Shown here: one piece after another, positions 38,525 to 47,705 of the stretch | Layout of the letters: each line of letters starts with the position of its first letter | Position numbering within the stretch: position 1 is the first letter of the stretch | Assembly: GCF_029210365.1 (NCBI RefSeq) | Contig: NZ_JARGES010000043.1 | Location: forward strand, 372,001 to 436,000 | Length of the DNA: 64,000 nt | Direction: 5' to 3' | From: Mesorhizobium sp. YIM 152430 | GTDB taxonomy: Bacteria > Pseudomonadota > Alphaproteobacteria > Rhizobiales > Rhizobiaceae | Position numbers and translations under genes: made by a program | The notes under the pieces: model-generated | Database searches by the model: none | What the model was told of the DNA's origin: nothing | What the model saw: the letters and a program-made list of their open reading frames with translations, nothing else

Positions 38525-39712
38525 TTACCCGCCAAAGCAGCTCTTGTTCTTCACTTGAACCGGAATAGTGCCCAACCCCCCGTTCTCGGAGCCGTTGACA
38601 ATTCCGGACATGACATAGGGGTTCCAACGGTAGCCGCAATGTGCGGTGTCCGGGCGCTCCAACAGGCCAAAATATGTCGGTCCGTTGGATACGAGCACGT
38701 TCGTCACCTGAACCCGCTCGGGGATGTTGGCTCCGGGCAACAGGCGATAGCTCAAGAGATCGTTGGGATCGGTATAGGCCACGAAATGCAGAGTACCGCT
38801 TGGCTCCGCGTCCAAGGCGCGGACGCTCTCCGGCGAGCGCGCTTCCGCAAGAACGTCCAGAAGCGACAGTCCCGGATCGTTGCCTTCGTCCAAGGTCCTC
38901 GTCCCGATTGGCGGAAGCCTGCCTCCAGCATCCAGGAGCGGGATCTGATTGGCCGCATAGAAGACGGTCTGCACATCCGCGAGGCGCTCGACCACCGCCG
39001 AATCACGTTTTTCCCAGATGGAAAGCAGCCCGTCCGATAGCATCTTGCTTCCTAGGCTCTCCGCGACGAAGACAACTTTGGACCGTGGCCGTTCGGGATC
39101 GATGCGGCACCGCCGGTCACCAGAGATCGCTCCTCCGAGCGCATCGCACAGCTCCGAGCGCACCCAGGTCCGGATGCTATCGCCCGCCGCACCCAAATAG
39201 ATGACGGCGTCCGATAGGCAGTCGTTGATCAATCCCTGCTTGATCTGGGCGTTCAGGCTCGCCTTCACCGGGCTGCCGTCTGGCCTCAGATCATCGAGCT
39301 TCACTGCCACCTTTTCCGCATCGTTTAAGGGCGACCAAACGAGGTAGCGCAGTTCGAGACCGTGACTTTTCCCCGAAGGTCCGGCTACCCGGTGTTCATA
39401 TACCGCTCGGAATGCGCCGCTCGGGTCCGCGACGTCGTAGGGTTCGACAGTCGGCAAGCCTGCGGCAGCTGCGAATGTTGACTGGCGATCGGTCACCCAG
39501 GTGTTGCCATGGCTACACATGCCGTGCAGCCACACAACCCGGGTATCGCCCTGGGCAGCGTAGTCCATAACACCCGGGAAATAGGCCGGTCCGGCATATC
39601 CTAACGGCGTTAGGCTTGGAGAAGAGTAGGGCGTCGCGCAGCCAGCGACGAACAGCAATAAAGCCATTGCACCGCGGTGGGCATATGCAAGCACGTTCTG
39701 AAACGCTGACAC
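38525..39712 (-). CDS. Putative lipoprotein with alpha/beta-hydrolase-like core
   Basis: A 395-residue protein with an N-terminal lipoprotein signal (LLLFVAGC lipobox), so probably anchored in the outer or inner membrane. The block TRVVWLHGMCSHGNTWV resembles the oxyanion region of alpha/beta hydrolases, and FVAESLGSKMLSDGL the nucleophile elbow (ESLGS). The start is uncertain: GTG 39712 has AAGGGA before it and gives a proper signal peptide, while ATG 39667 would be too short. No near neighbour shares its strand except the CBASS genes further right, so its role is unknown. Confidence 0.7.
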   Translation of the reverse strand: MSAFQNVLAYAHRGAMALLLFVAGCATPYSSPSLTPLGYAGPAYFPGVMDYAAQGDTRVVWLHGMCSHGNTWVTDRQSTFAAAAGLPTVEPYDVADPSGAFRAVYEHRVAGPSGKSHGLELRYLVWSPLNDAEKVAVKLDDLRPDGSPVKASLNAQIKQGLINDCLSDAVIYLGAAGDSIRTWVRSELCDALGGAISGDRRCRIDPERPRSKVVFVAESLGSKMLSDGLLSIWEKRDSAVVERLADVQTVFYAANQIPLLDAGGRLPPIGTRTLDEGNDPGLSLLDVLAEARSPESVRALDAEPSGTLHFVAYTDPNDLLSYRLLPGANIPERVQVTNVLVSNGPTYFGLLERPDTAHCGYRWNPYVMSGIVNGSENGGLGTIPVQVKNKSCFGG

Positions 39713-39880
39713 GGCATCCCTTCGCCTCTCGGCGATCCTGTCCCAGCAGCGGGATGTTTGCAATGGGCGGCATGCTGGTAGCGTGGCCGACGTTCGCCCT
39801 TAGCCGCTCGACAGACGTTAGACCGACGCCTTCGGCACGGTTTCAGGCAGTGCAACGACGGGCGGAAGGCCGCGGCCGCA

Positions 39881-40453
39881 TTATTCGGGGGGCCCTACTT
39901 GTTGATGCTCGGACATTCGACGGACTTGTCGGTCATTTCCAAAGCCCCACCAGCAAGAGTTCCAGCCTCCGACAGCGAAAACCAAGGGTGCGCGGCACCT
40001 CGCGAAGAGCGATTTCCACGTGCGCCGATCAATAGGCGAAGGGACCGGATCATTCTCGGGATGCGTATGCCATTCGCCCACGTAAGTGTCGGTACCGCTG
40101 CTGGCGCGCCAAGCCTTCATCGCCGCGGCTTGGTGTCCCGGATCGCGTCGGTCGAAGATTGTGGCGCGGCACCTGTCGCCAGGTAACGGCGATGTGCACC
40201 CGAAAACCTCGATATGGTCACCCCTATAGCACCCTAACAAGACTCCGCCTGCTTCCCGAGCGCTTGGACCTCGTTCGACATGTGTACTGATCACTCTATT
40301 ACATCGGGCCAAACGAGCACGTAACGTTGGTCGTCGGTCGTCAGGATCAGCGGGCGACGGTGCACGCCGGACAATCTTTACTAGGTGTCGGACTTTGGTC
40401 CTTGATCTCAAAAGCTTGCCTAGGATTGAACGTCCGCGAACGAAGCCGATCAC
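39881..40453 (-). CDS. cap3: CBASS Cap3, JAB/MPN-family isopeptidase
   Basis: Up to 190 residues with a complete JAMM zinc motif: Glu67 (REAGGVLLG), His129-x-His131 (GEWHTHPENDP) and Asp142 after SPI. In type II CBASS, Cap3 removes the ubiquitin-like conjugation that Cap2 installs on the nucleotidyltransferase. The listed start is GTG 40453 inside cap2. The true start may lie further downstream, as no ribosome site is obvious and the overlap would be 107 bases. Last gene of the minus-strand CBASS operon. Confidence 0.85.
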   Translation of the reverse strand: MIGFVRGRSILGKLLRSRTKVRHLVKIVRRAPSPADPDDRRPTLRARLARCNRVISTHVERGPSAREAGGVLLGCYRGDHIEVFGCTSPLPGDRCRATIFDRRDPGHQAAAMKAWRASSGTDTYVGEWHTHPENDPVPSPIDRRTWKSLFARCRAPLVFAVGGWNSCWWGFGNDRQVRRMSEHQQVGPPE

Positions 40454-41990
40454 GCTGATTTCCGTTCGCCCAATCCAACACGAGGTCGCAGACCAGTGCA
40501 GCAGCCGATATCGATCGGGACACCGGAAACGTTACGAACCCGGTATCGCTACAGGCTTGGACAGCACCGATCTCGACGGACACTCCGGGTTTCAGGGTTG
40601 GGAAGCGCGAACGACCGGCCAGAGTAGGTTTTAGGCATTTGAGGCATGCGTTCGCTTCGGAACCGTCGACCATCAAACATTGTGCGATCGCTCCGTTTCC
40701 TGCGAGCCATCCGTAGAAATGCGTCGGACCTTTAGGCCTCCGGTCGATGGCGCGCTGGTTCAGCGCGATGGAAAATGCTTCCTCGCCTGTGACGTCGATG
40801 ACGGCATCATAACGAGATACGTCGAACCCCTCGACGTTAGCCCCCGGAAGCATCCCGTTCAGGAACTCGGCACACGCTTCCGCCTTATTCCGGTGAAGGT
40901 GCGGCACGCCAAGTAGATGTCGGCCGAGATTGGCTGTTTTCAACTTGTCATTGTCGATCAGATGAAACTCGCCGCCCCCTACCCCGGCACCGCACATCGC
41001 CATTTGATGGGCCAAGAAGCTGCCGATTGTCCCGCATCCGATCATCAAGAGCTTCTTGCCGGAAAGATTCCGAGTCCGCCCGAGGTTGCGGCTATACACG
41101 TAATCCAGGTCAGCCGCGTCTGTCGAAATCCTTTCGACCCGAACGGTCGATGCCATGGTTCGCAACACCTTCGGGATTGAGCGGCGACGACTGTTGAGGA
41201 ACTCTCTTGTCTGAAGCTGTTTGGGTAGTCCAAACCTAACCGCGAACATGCCGTTCGTGGCCTTGATCGCCAAAGCCACAGTCGGCGATCCGTCGATTAT
41301 GGCCTCATCGAGCCGGGTCACGAGGCGCGGATTCAACCATTCAAGCCAAGCGATCACTTGATCGAGCGTAGCGGGAGGCCAAGCCCGGTTGGGGTCGACC
41401 GAAACCGCACGATCGATGCTGACGATCAGCGCGCGTTCGATCTCAGATTTGGCTTGTGACGAGGGGTCAAGGTCAGTCCACCAGGATCTTCCGGCGGTCA
41501 ACACCGGAGTGCGCTTGTCTTCGGTGTTGAGGCGGACAAAGCTTATGCTGCCGGCCCCTGTGAAAGACGGCGGTACATCTGAAAGCATGAAGGTCTCGGT
41601 CCAGTAGCCTTCGAATTCCGCGACAAAGTCATCATCAAGCTTCCCCGCGATGGCTTGACGGATCACCTTTTCCGCCTTGTACAAGCACTGCAAGGCGGTT
41701 CCGGTCGGATCGTACCGGTCGAGGACGATGGAACCGCGCTGATAGTAGCAGACCACCCCGGTCGGGCCGAAGATGTGCGGGAGCGCCCGTTCGGGAACCG
41801 CGTCCCGATCCGTCAGGCGAATGACGGGCAATTGAACGAAGTCGAGGTCGACCAGAGATATCTCGACGGGGATGCCGGGACCGTTGTTCTTCAGCAGCCC
41901 GCGGTAGAGGTGGCCGACGCGGGAGGAAATTCTTTCGAATCCGTGTTGGTTCAGACCGTCGTGAAGAGCCGCGATACGCCCGTTAGCCAC
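40347..41990 (-). CDS. cap2: CBASS Cap2, fused E2-E1 ubiquitin-like transferase
   Basis: A 547-residue protein. The N-terminal E2-like domain has a candidate catalytic Cys81 (GPTGVVCYYQRG). A linker follows, then the ThiF/E1 adenylation domain (LLMIGCGTIGSFLAHQM, HLIDNDKLKTANLGRHLLG). A candidate E1 Cys lies in AVQACSDTGF near residue 478. Cap2 conjugates the C terminus of the CD-NTase to targets and so primes signalling. Its GTG start overlaps the cyclase stop by 8 bases. Confidence 0.93.
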   Translation of the reverse strand: MANGRIAALHDGLNQHGFERISSRVGHLYRGLLKNNGPGIPVEISLVDLDFVQLPVIRLTDRDAVPERALPHIFGPTGVVCYYQRGSIVLDRYDPTGTALQCLYKAEKVIRQAIAGKLDDDFVAEFEGYWTETFMLSDVPPSFTGAGSISFVRLNTEDKRTPVLTAGRSWWTDLDPSSQAKSEIERALIVSIDRAVSVDPNRAWPPATLDQVIAWLEWLNPRLVTRLDEAIIDGSPTVALAIKATNGMFAVRFGLPKQLQTREFLNSRRRSIPKVLRTMASTVRVERISTDAADLDYVYSRNLGRTRNLSGKKLLMIGCGTIGSFLAHQMAMCGAGVGGGEFHLIDNDKLKTANLGRHLLGVPHLHRNKAEACAEFLNGMLPGANVEGFDVSRYDAVIDVTGEEAFSIALNQRAIDRRPKGPTHFYGWLAGNGAIAQCLMVDGSEANACLKCLKPTLAGRSRFPTLKPGVSVEIGAVQACSDTGFVTFPVSRSISAAALVCDLVLDWANGNQRDRLRSRTFNPRQAFEIKDQSPTPSKDCPACTVAR

Positions 41991-43107
41991 TTACCGACCG
42001 TCCGACTTCCGGAGCGGGCACAGCTTTCTTGGACTGCGCCGTGATCTTGCCCGCCAGGGTGGCGGGGATCGAAACCAAATCCGGACGGTTCGGCACCCTC
42101 AGGCCAAACGCCGCGCGCATCTGCGCGACTGCCTCTGCCTCGTTGTCGCATCGCTTGACGATCTCTTCCAATTGCGAAGCAAGTTTCTCCATCTTTCGCG
42201 CCACCATCTCTCTATGGTGTCCCGCTATCCTGTTCAAATCCTCCGACTTGCAGGCCGGATTGGGAACCGCGGTTCTTAGATACCCTGAGAGACGCTCGGC
42301 GACAGCGAGTAAGCGTTCGTCCTCCCGCTCGGGGAGGTAAAGTCCACGAATCTCTTCGTAAGCTTGCCAGATGCAGGCCATGAGCAGAATCGACGTCACG
42401 CGATACTGGTCGAGTTCGAAATGATCCCGCCAGCCTTTGATGAACCGGGCATCACGGCGAAGGCGCTCGCCGTACAGGCGCACGGCGTCGGTGAACCATC
42501 TATGGATGAGGCGAGGATCAGATTCGACCCAATCTTCGTCGCGATGGGCGAGCAAGACGGCATCGGACGGCAGGTCGCTCCAGTCATCAAGGGATTTCTT
42601 GATCGCCGTGCGAGTAGATAGGGCATCGTGAACTTCGAGGAGCTGGAACTGGGCGTCCGGGATCGCATAAAGAGGGACGTCGATGTGAGCGTCGCTCGAG
42701 ATCACAAGTCGCGAACAGGTCGGTTTTTCGACATGGTCCCAGCCCATCTCCTCGGCCATGTCCTTAAGTGCGGTATCCACAAACTCGAAGAACATCGTGG
42801 CAGCCTGCGACGGCCGCGTACCTTGCACGAACGACAGAGGCAAATAACAGCCGTCGTCGAGATCCATCTGTTGATGGGGAGGCCAAGCTGGGTCATTCAG
42901 CGTTTTGTAGGCGAAGCTGCCCTGTGTGAAAAATCGGGGGCGCACCATGCGACCGAACGCCTGTTCGCTGCCCGCCGCGAATGCCTTCCGGAGATGGTCC
43001 CGTATAGTTTTCTTGGCTTCGCGCAGGAATCGATCCCGGGGAGTGAGGTTGACCAGATACGTCTCAGGGTCGACCGTGGTGTAGAGGAGCTTTGAAACGT
43101 TGGCCAT
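41983..43107 (-). CDS. CBASS CD-NTase (cyclic nucleotide synthase)
   Basis: A 374-residue DncV-like nucleotidyltransferase. The active site shows Gly63-Ser64 (TQGSFAYKTL), Asp82 and Asp84 (MDLDDGCYLP) and Asp143 (HIDVPLYAI). It would make a cyclic dinucleotide on phage infection, probably a cGAMP-like product given the CapV partner, but the product is inferred. The ATG at 43107 follows AAAGGAC; the frame is open further upstream. The C-terminal tail is the expected Cap2 substrate. Divergent from capV. Confidence 0.93.
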   Translation of the reverse strand: MANVSKLLYTTVDPETYLVNLTPRDRFLREAKKTIRDHLRKAFAAGSEQAFGRMVRPRFFTQGSFAYKTLNDPAWPPHQQMDLDDGCYLPLSFVQGTRPSQAATMFFEFVDTALKDMAEEMGWDHVEKPTCSRLVISSDAHIDVPLYAIPDAQFQLLEVHDALSTRTAIKKSLDDWSDLPSDAVLLAHRDEDWVESDPRLIHRWFTDAVRLYGERLRRDARFIKGWRDHFELDQYRVTSILLMACIWQAYEEIRGLYLPEREDERLLAVAERLSGYLRTAVPNPACKSEDLNRIAGHHREMVARKMEKLASQLEEIVKRCDNEAEAVAQMRAAFGLRVPNRPDLVSIPATLAGKITAQSKKAVPAPEVGRSVSG

Positions 43108-43225
43108 CACCGGTCCTTTCATGGCCGCAATTCCGATGTCGGCCGGACCTATGGTATAGCCGATTCTAGCTAGGGAACAAACATCGAACGTGTCGAGAAA
43201 AAACTCCAAAGCATAGGGAGAGGCG

Positions 43226-44215
43226 ATGCCATTCCAAATTTTGAGCCTTTCAGGCGGCGGGTACCTCGGCCTCTATACGGCGGCGGTGTTGGCGGAGATC
43301 GAAGCGCTCTACCAAAAACCGATCATCGATAGCTTCGACATGATCGTCGGCACGTCTGTGGGAGGCATTACAGCTCTGGGGCTCTCTGCAGGTACGCCCG
43401 CTTCCGAGATTCTGGACAGCTTCTATGTTGATGGGCCTGACATCTTCGGTTCAAGTCGCCCTCCCCGGGGAGGGATAAGCGGGTTTCTCAATGTGGTGCG
43501 AGGAATTCGGAAGGCCCGTTACGATCCGAATCCGCTGCGCGGCGTCATTGAACGGATAGTTGGTGCGGAAACGGTGATGGCCAACCTTCGACGGCCGACG
43601 TTAGTTCCGGCCGTGAACCTGACAAAGGGTGGCCCGCGCGTATTCAAGACGGGACATCACCCGGATTTCAAGTTCGATTGGAGACTCAACGTAGTGGACG
43701 TAGCACTGGCTACCTCGGCCGCGCCGACGTACTTCCCGCTGCATCGAATCGGCAGCGAACTGTTCGCCGACGGCGGAATGTTTGCCAACTCGCCGGACAT
43801 GATAGGAATCCATGAGGCGGAGCACTTTCTCGACATTGACCGTGAGGATATTCACCTCTTGAGCATCGGAACGACGACAACCAAGTTTGCTTTCTCGTCC
43901 TCGGTAAGCCAGCAGATCGGCGCTTATGGATGGATGAAAGACGAACGGTTGCCGACGGTGATGATCGGGTGCCAACAGGCGCTCGCCGACCACATGGTGC
44001 AACACATTCTCAAAGAGAGATATCTTCGCATCGATCGCGAGCAATCGCCGGACCAGAAAGTCGAACTGGCGCTCGATTGTGCGAGCGAGAACGCAAAGCG
44101 CGATCTGTCGGCAATGGCGGCCCAGTCAGCGATGGAGATGTCCAACGACAGGCGGCTTGAAGACATGCTCTCGCATTCCGCTCCACCGTTCTCGTTCATT
44201 AATGCCGGCGGATGA
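43226..44215 (+). CDS. capV: CBASS effector phospholipase CapV
   Basis: A 329-residue patatin-like phospholipase. The oxyanion loop is GGGYLG (10-15), the nucleophile Ser44 lies in GTSVG, and the catalytic Asp182 in DGG. When bound by the CD-NTase product it degrades membrane phospholipids and kills the infected cell. GGGAGAGG stands before the ATG. It is transcribed away from the cyclase operon, with 118 bases between the two start codons. Most type II systems carry capV as the first gene in the same direction. Confidence 0.95.
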   Translation: MPFQILSLSGGGYLGLYTAAVLAEIEALYQKPIIDSFDMIVGTSVGGITALGLSAGTPASEILDSFYVDGPDIFGSSRPPRGGISGFLNVVRGIRKARYDPNPLRGVIERIVGAETVMANLRRPTLVPAVNLTKGGPRVFKTGHHPDFKFDWRLNVVDVALATSAAPTYFPLHRIGSELFADGGMFANSPDMIGIHEAEHFLDIDREDIHLLSIGTTTTKFAFSSSVSQQIGAYGWMKDERLPTVMIGCQQALADHMVQHILKERYLRIDREQSPDQKVELALDCASENAKRDLSAMAAQSAMEMSNDRRLEDMLSHSAPPFSFINAGG

Positions 44216-44247
44216 ACTCGGCTAGCCATCGTCGCGCATTTGCCTAC

Positions 44248-44480
44248 TTACTTCGCTCCGGCATCGGGAGCCGGCTCCTCCGTTGAAACGGCATCGACCG
44301 TCCGCCCGTTCTCCTCGCCGCTCCCGTCGGCATGCTCGATCGTGATCTCGACCGGCCCGGCTTCCATCTCGCCGAAGGGCGAGGCGAACGCGATCTCGGC
44401 GGCGTCGCGACCGACGCCAATGCGCACAAGTCCGTCTAGGTTCCCGCCGGGCAAATTGAATAGAATTCTGATTGTTCGGC
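44248..44480 (-). pseudogene. C-terminal remnant, transglutaminase-like
   Basis: A minus-strand frame ending at 44248 contains LDGLVRIGVGRDAAEIAFAS and a Glu/Asp-rich tail. It resembles the ...RVAVGRDAA...PVSG... end of bacterial transglutaminase-like proteins. Upstream, the similarity stops where the decayed antitoxin copy begins, so the N-terminal catalytic domain is gone. Confidence 0.4.
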
Positions 44481-44489
44481 AAGCTTGTG

Positions 44490-44765
44490 ACGCGGAGCGC
44501 GCCTCCTTTTGAGCGGAGCGCCCATGCACGTAGGCGCGTTTGAGGCATGGGTCGCTCAGCCGGATCGACCGGGATCTCCGGGGAAAAATGGCCGACTTGG
44601 TGGGCATCAGGAAAGTCTGTGCGACCTGTTAAGATCCCTCTCCGGAGTCACGATCGGATTCGGAACCCGAACGCTACCTTCGGTGGCCTCCTTTCGGCGC
44701 TCCCAGATCATGCTGCGCGGCGAGACTTCGGACCTCGCCGTTTTCCGGAGTTGCTCTAAGCCGAA
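44490..44765 (+). pseudogene. Decayed copy of the MbcA/ParS-type antitoxin gene
   Basis: This stretch aligns base by base with the intact antitoxin gene at about 47826-48090. Shared blocks include GACGCGGA-GCG, GACCGGGATCT, ATGGCCGACTTG and CAGATCATGCTGCGCGG. The reading frame is broken several times and the 5' part is missing. It is an old duplicate or an independently acquired relative lying on the other side of the broken helicase. Confidence 0.65.
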
Positions 44766-45023
44766 CGAGGATGTCCGTGATCGGACGGCGGTGGCACAAC
44801 ATTGCATGACCGCGAACCTGCCGCGCCGATTTGTCAGATCCACGGCAGATGGACCTCGCGATGACACCGCACCTCAGGAAGATCGGGAAGCGCTGCGAGG
44901 CATGGGCTAGCGAGTGCCTCGTTTCGCCTTGCACCGCAACCGCCGCCGATCAGCGCATCGAGACGCGCCAGCATGAGGCAGTTCCCTTGCGAACGAAACG
45001 GAAACGGGCTTCAGTCCGCAGCC

Positions 45024-47113
45024 ATGGACCTACTCATTTCCGACTCGCGGCCGGCTCCCGACGAGCACGGCTATCTCGCGGGACTCAACGCCGAGCAGCG
45101 GCAAGCCGTCGAGCATGGAAACGGCGACGTCGCCGGTCCGCTTCTCGTCATCGCCGGAGCAGGTTCGGGCAAGACGAGCGCACTCGCGCATCGCGTGGCT
45201 CACCTGATCGTCAAGGGTGCCGATCCACGCCGCATCCTTCTGATGACGTTCTCGCGCCGCGCAGCGGGCGAAATGCGGAGCCGGGTCGAACGCATCTCCG
45301 CCAAGGTCATGGGGGAGAAGGCGGCTATTTTAACCGAGGGCCTGATTTGGGCGGGCACGTTCCACGCGGTAGGCGCTAGGTTGCTGCGCGACTACGCGCT
45401 GGAGATTGGCCCCGATCCTGCCTTCACGATCCATGACCGCGAGGACTCGGCGGACCTTATGAACCTGGTCCGCCACGAACGCGGCTTGTCCAACACGGAA
45501 AGCCGGTTCCCGGCCAAGGGAACGTGCGTTGCCATCTACTCGCGCGTCGTCAACGCGCAGGCTGAACTCGAACCCATACTCGCCAGGAACTTCCCCTGGT
45601 GCGTCGGATGGGCGGACGAACTGAAGCAGCTCTTTGGCGCGTATGTCGAGGCGAAGCAGGCGCAGAACGTCCTCGACTACGACGACCTGCTGTTGTGGTG
45701 GGCGCAGATGTGCTCCGAACCGGCGATCGCCGGACATCTGTCCGGACGGTTCGATCACATACTGGTCGACTAATATCAGGACACGAACCGGTTGCAGGCC
45801 GCGGTCCTTACGGCCCTTAAGCCCGACGGCCGCAGGCTTACCGTCGTTGGCGACGACGCGCAGTCCATCTACGCTTTCCGCGCAGCCGAGGTGCGCAACA
45901 TCCTCGATTTCCCAAACATTTTTTCCGAACCCGGCCACGTCGTCACGCTCGACCGGAATTACCGCTCGACGGCGGGCATCCTCGACGCGGCGAACGCGGT
46001 GATTGCCGAGGCGGCCGAACGGTTCACGAAGAACCTCTGGACCGACAGGGGGGCGGCGAGAAGCCCAGGCTCGTGACGGTACGCGACGAAGGCGAGCAGG
46101 CGAACTATGTATGCGAGATTATACTGGCCGAACGCGAGGCCGGGACAGTCCTGAAAGAGCAGGCGGTCCTCTTCCGCTCGTCCCATCATTCCGGCCCGCT
46201 GGAAGTCGAACTGACCCGCCGCAATATCCCCTTCGTCAAATTCGGCGGTTTGAAGTTCCTGGATGCGGCGCATGTGAAGGACGTGCTCGCAGTCTTGCGG
46301 TTTGCCGAGAACCCCAAAGACCCGGTCGCCGCGTTCCGGGTGATGCAACTGCTGCCGGGCATCGGTCCGTCGGCTGCCGCCGGGGCGATGGAAGCGATGG
46401 AGCGCGCCCTGGATCCCGTACTTGGCCTGCAGCTATTCCAGCCACCGTCTCGCGCCGGCGAGGACTGGCCGGGGTTCGTCGACCTTTTCGCCGGGCTACG
46501 GTCCCGCTCCAACTGGCCCGCCGATCACGAGCACGTCAGGTTGTGGTACGAACCGCATCTGGAGCGCATCCACCAAGACGCGCAGGTCCGGCGCAACGAT
46601 CTATTGCAGCTCGAGCAGATCGCTTCCGGACATCCGACGCGGAAGCGTTTCCTGACGGACCTGACGCTGGATCCTCCGAGCGCGACGAGCGATGAGTCCG
46701 GGCCGCCGCTGCTCGATGAAGACTATCTGGTCCTATCGACCATCCATTCCGCAAAAGGGCAGGAGTGGAAGAACGTCTTCGTCCTCAACGGCATCGACGG
46801 CTGCATTTCGTCGGATCTCGGTGTCGGCGAGCGGGACGAACTCTAAGAGGAACGTCGTCTCCTTTACGTCGCCATGACGCGCGCAAAGGATGCGCTTCAT
46901 CTAATCACTCCGCAACGATTCTCCGTGCATGGGCAGGCGGTACGCGGCGACCGCCACGTCTACGCCTCGCGGACGCGCTTCATTCCCGATCATACGCTCG
47001 ATCTGTTCCAGCAGACATCCTGGCCGCCGCCAACCGCTTCGAACGGCGCGCGCGTCGCGCAGCCGGCCGTGCGTGTCGATCTTAAGATTAAGATGCGCGG
47101 GATGTGGGGCTGA
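45024..47113 (+). pseudogene. UvrD/Rep-family helicase broken by two stops and a frameshift
   Basis: Read through, about 700 residues of a superfamily 1A helicase. Walker A is VIAGAGSGKTSALAHRV, followed by LLMTFSRRAAGEM, DYDDLLLWW, the Walker B region, VGDDAQSIYAFRAAE, LDRNYRST, STIHSAKGQEW and RLLYVAMTRAKD. It is interrupted by TAA at 45771-45773 where family members have Glu of VDEYQDTN. A one-base shift occurs in the G-run near 46050. A second TAA lies at 46842-46844, just before EERRLLYVAMTRA. Both TAAs are consistent with GAA-to-TAA changes. It is non-functional as a whole; the N-terminal 249-residue piece could still be made. Confidence 0.85.
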
Positions 47114-47182
47114 ACGAATTGCAGCTTAGAACGCCCCACGTTCCACCTCAGATGACGCTCGACGAAGGTCAATGGAGCATGG

Positions 47183-47299
47183 TCACACGAAAACAAACCC
47201 AACTATGCCGACGATCAAGAGAATCGCGGAGGCCGCGAAGATCAGCCGCGTCCACCAGGGCATGTGTGGCGTCCACTCTTCCCTGTCATATCCACTCAT
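47183..47299 (-). CDS. 38-residue single-helix membrane protein
   Basis: A small frame that begins MSGYDREEWTPHMPWW and continues into one hydrophobic helix of about 19 residues, ending GFVFV. GGAGGGAGAAAGG lies before the ATG at 47299. The charged or aromatic N terminus and clean membrane helix make it a credible small membrane protein. Function unknown; it could be a regulator, a toxin or a leftover. Confidence 0.5.
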   Translation of the reverse strand: MSGYDREEWTPHMPWWTRLIFAASAILLIVGIVGFVFV

Positions 47300-47705
47300 T
47301 GGTGCCTTTCTCCCTCCACCTGCGAACGCTATGCGGTCAGGTCAGATCAGGCAACCCGGAACTCGGGCAGCAGCCTCCGCACCATCATTGATCATGTCGT
47401 CTTCGAACCAAAATGCCTCCTAACCGGTTGCGGTTATTCAGCGGCGTCGACGTGGGAGCCGAAATCCTGCAGACGGATGAATAGACGAGGCAGATGGAGT
47501 TTGAGCGGGCGGGTGGATAAGGCAGCTCCCGATCCGAAGTGGTAGGCTGCCCTCTCGTCCAGCCGCCAAGATCAAAATCCCGCAACCACGACGGTACGTG
47601 ATAGGCTCACTACGCCAGCGGCGTCGTGGCTGCCGCAATTCGAACGGCATGAGGTACTTGCCAATTGGCGAGCATAAAGCTGTATATGCAAAAAGGAGCA
47701 ATACA
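47300..47705. other. Intergenic region upstream of the antitoxin gene
   Basis: About 400 bases with no supported gene. The AAGGAG ribosome site of the antitoxin gene lies at the right end. I see no clear promoter consensus or repeat. Confidence 0.4.

Noticed and set aside
44766-45023. RES-domain toxin remnant downstream of the decayed antitoxin
   Set aside because: A few residues (RRWHNIA, then a DLSDP-like block) resemble RES proteins, but the match is too short and interrupted to support.
45771-46844. Stop-codon recoding in the helicase (TAA read as Glu)
   Set aside because: TAA ends many intact genes in this window, and a frameshift is also present in the same gene, so ordinary decay is simpler.
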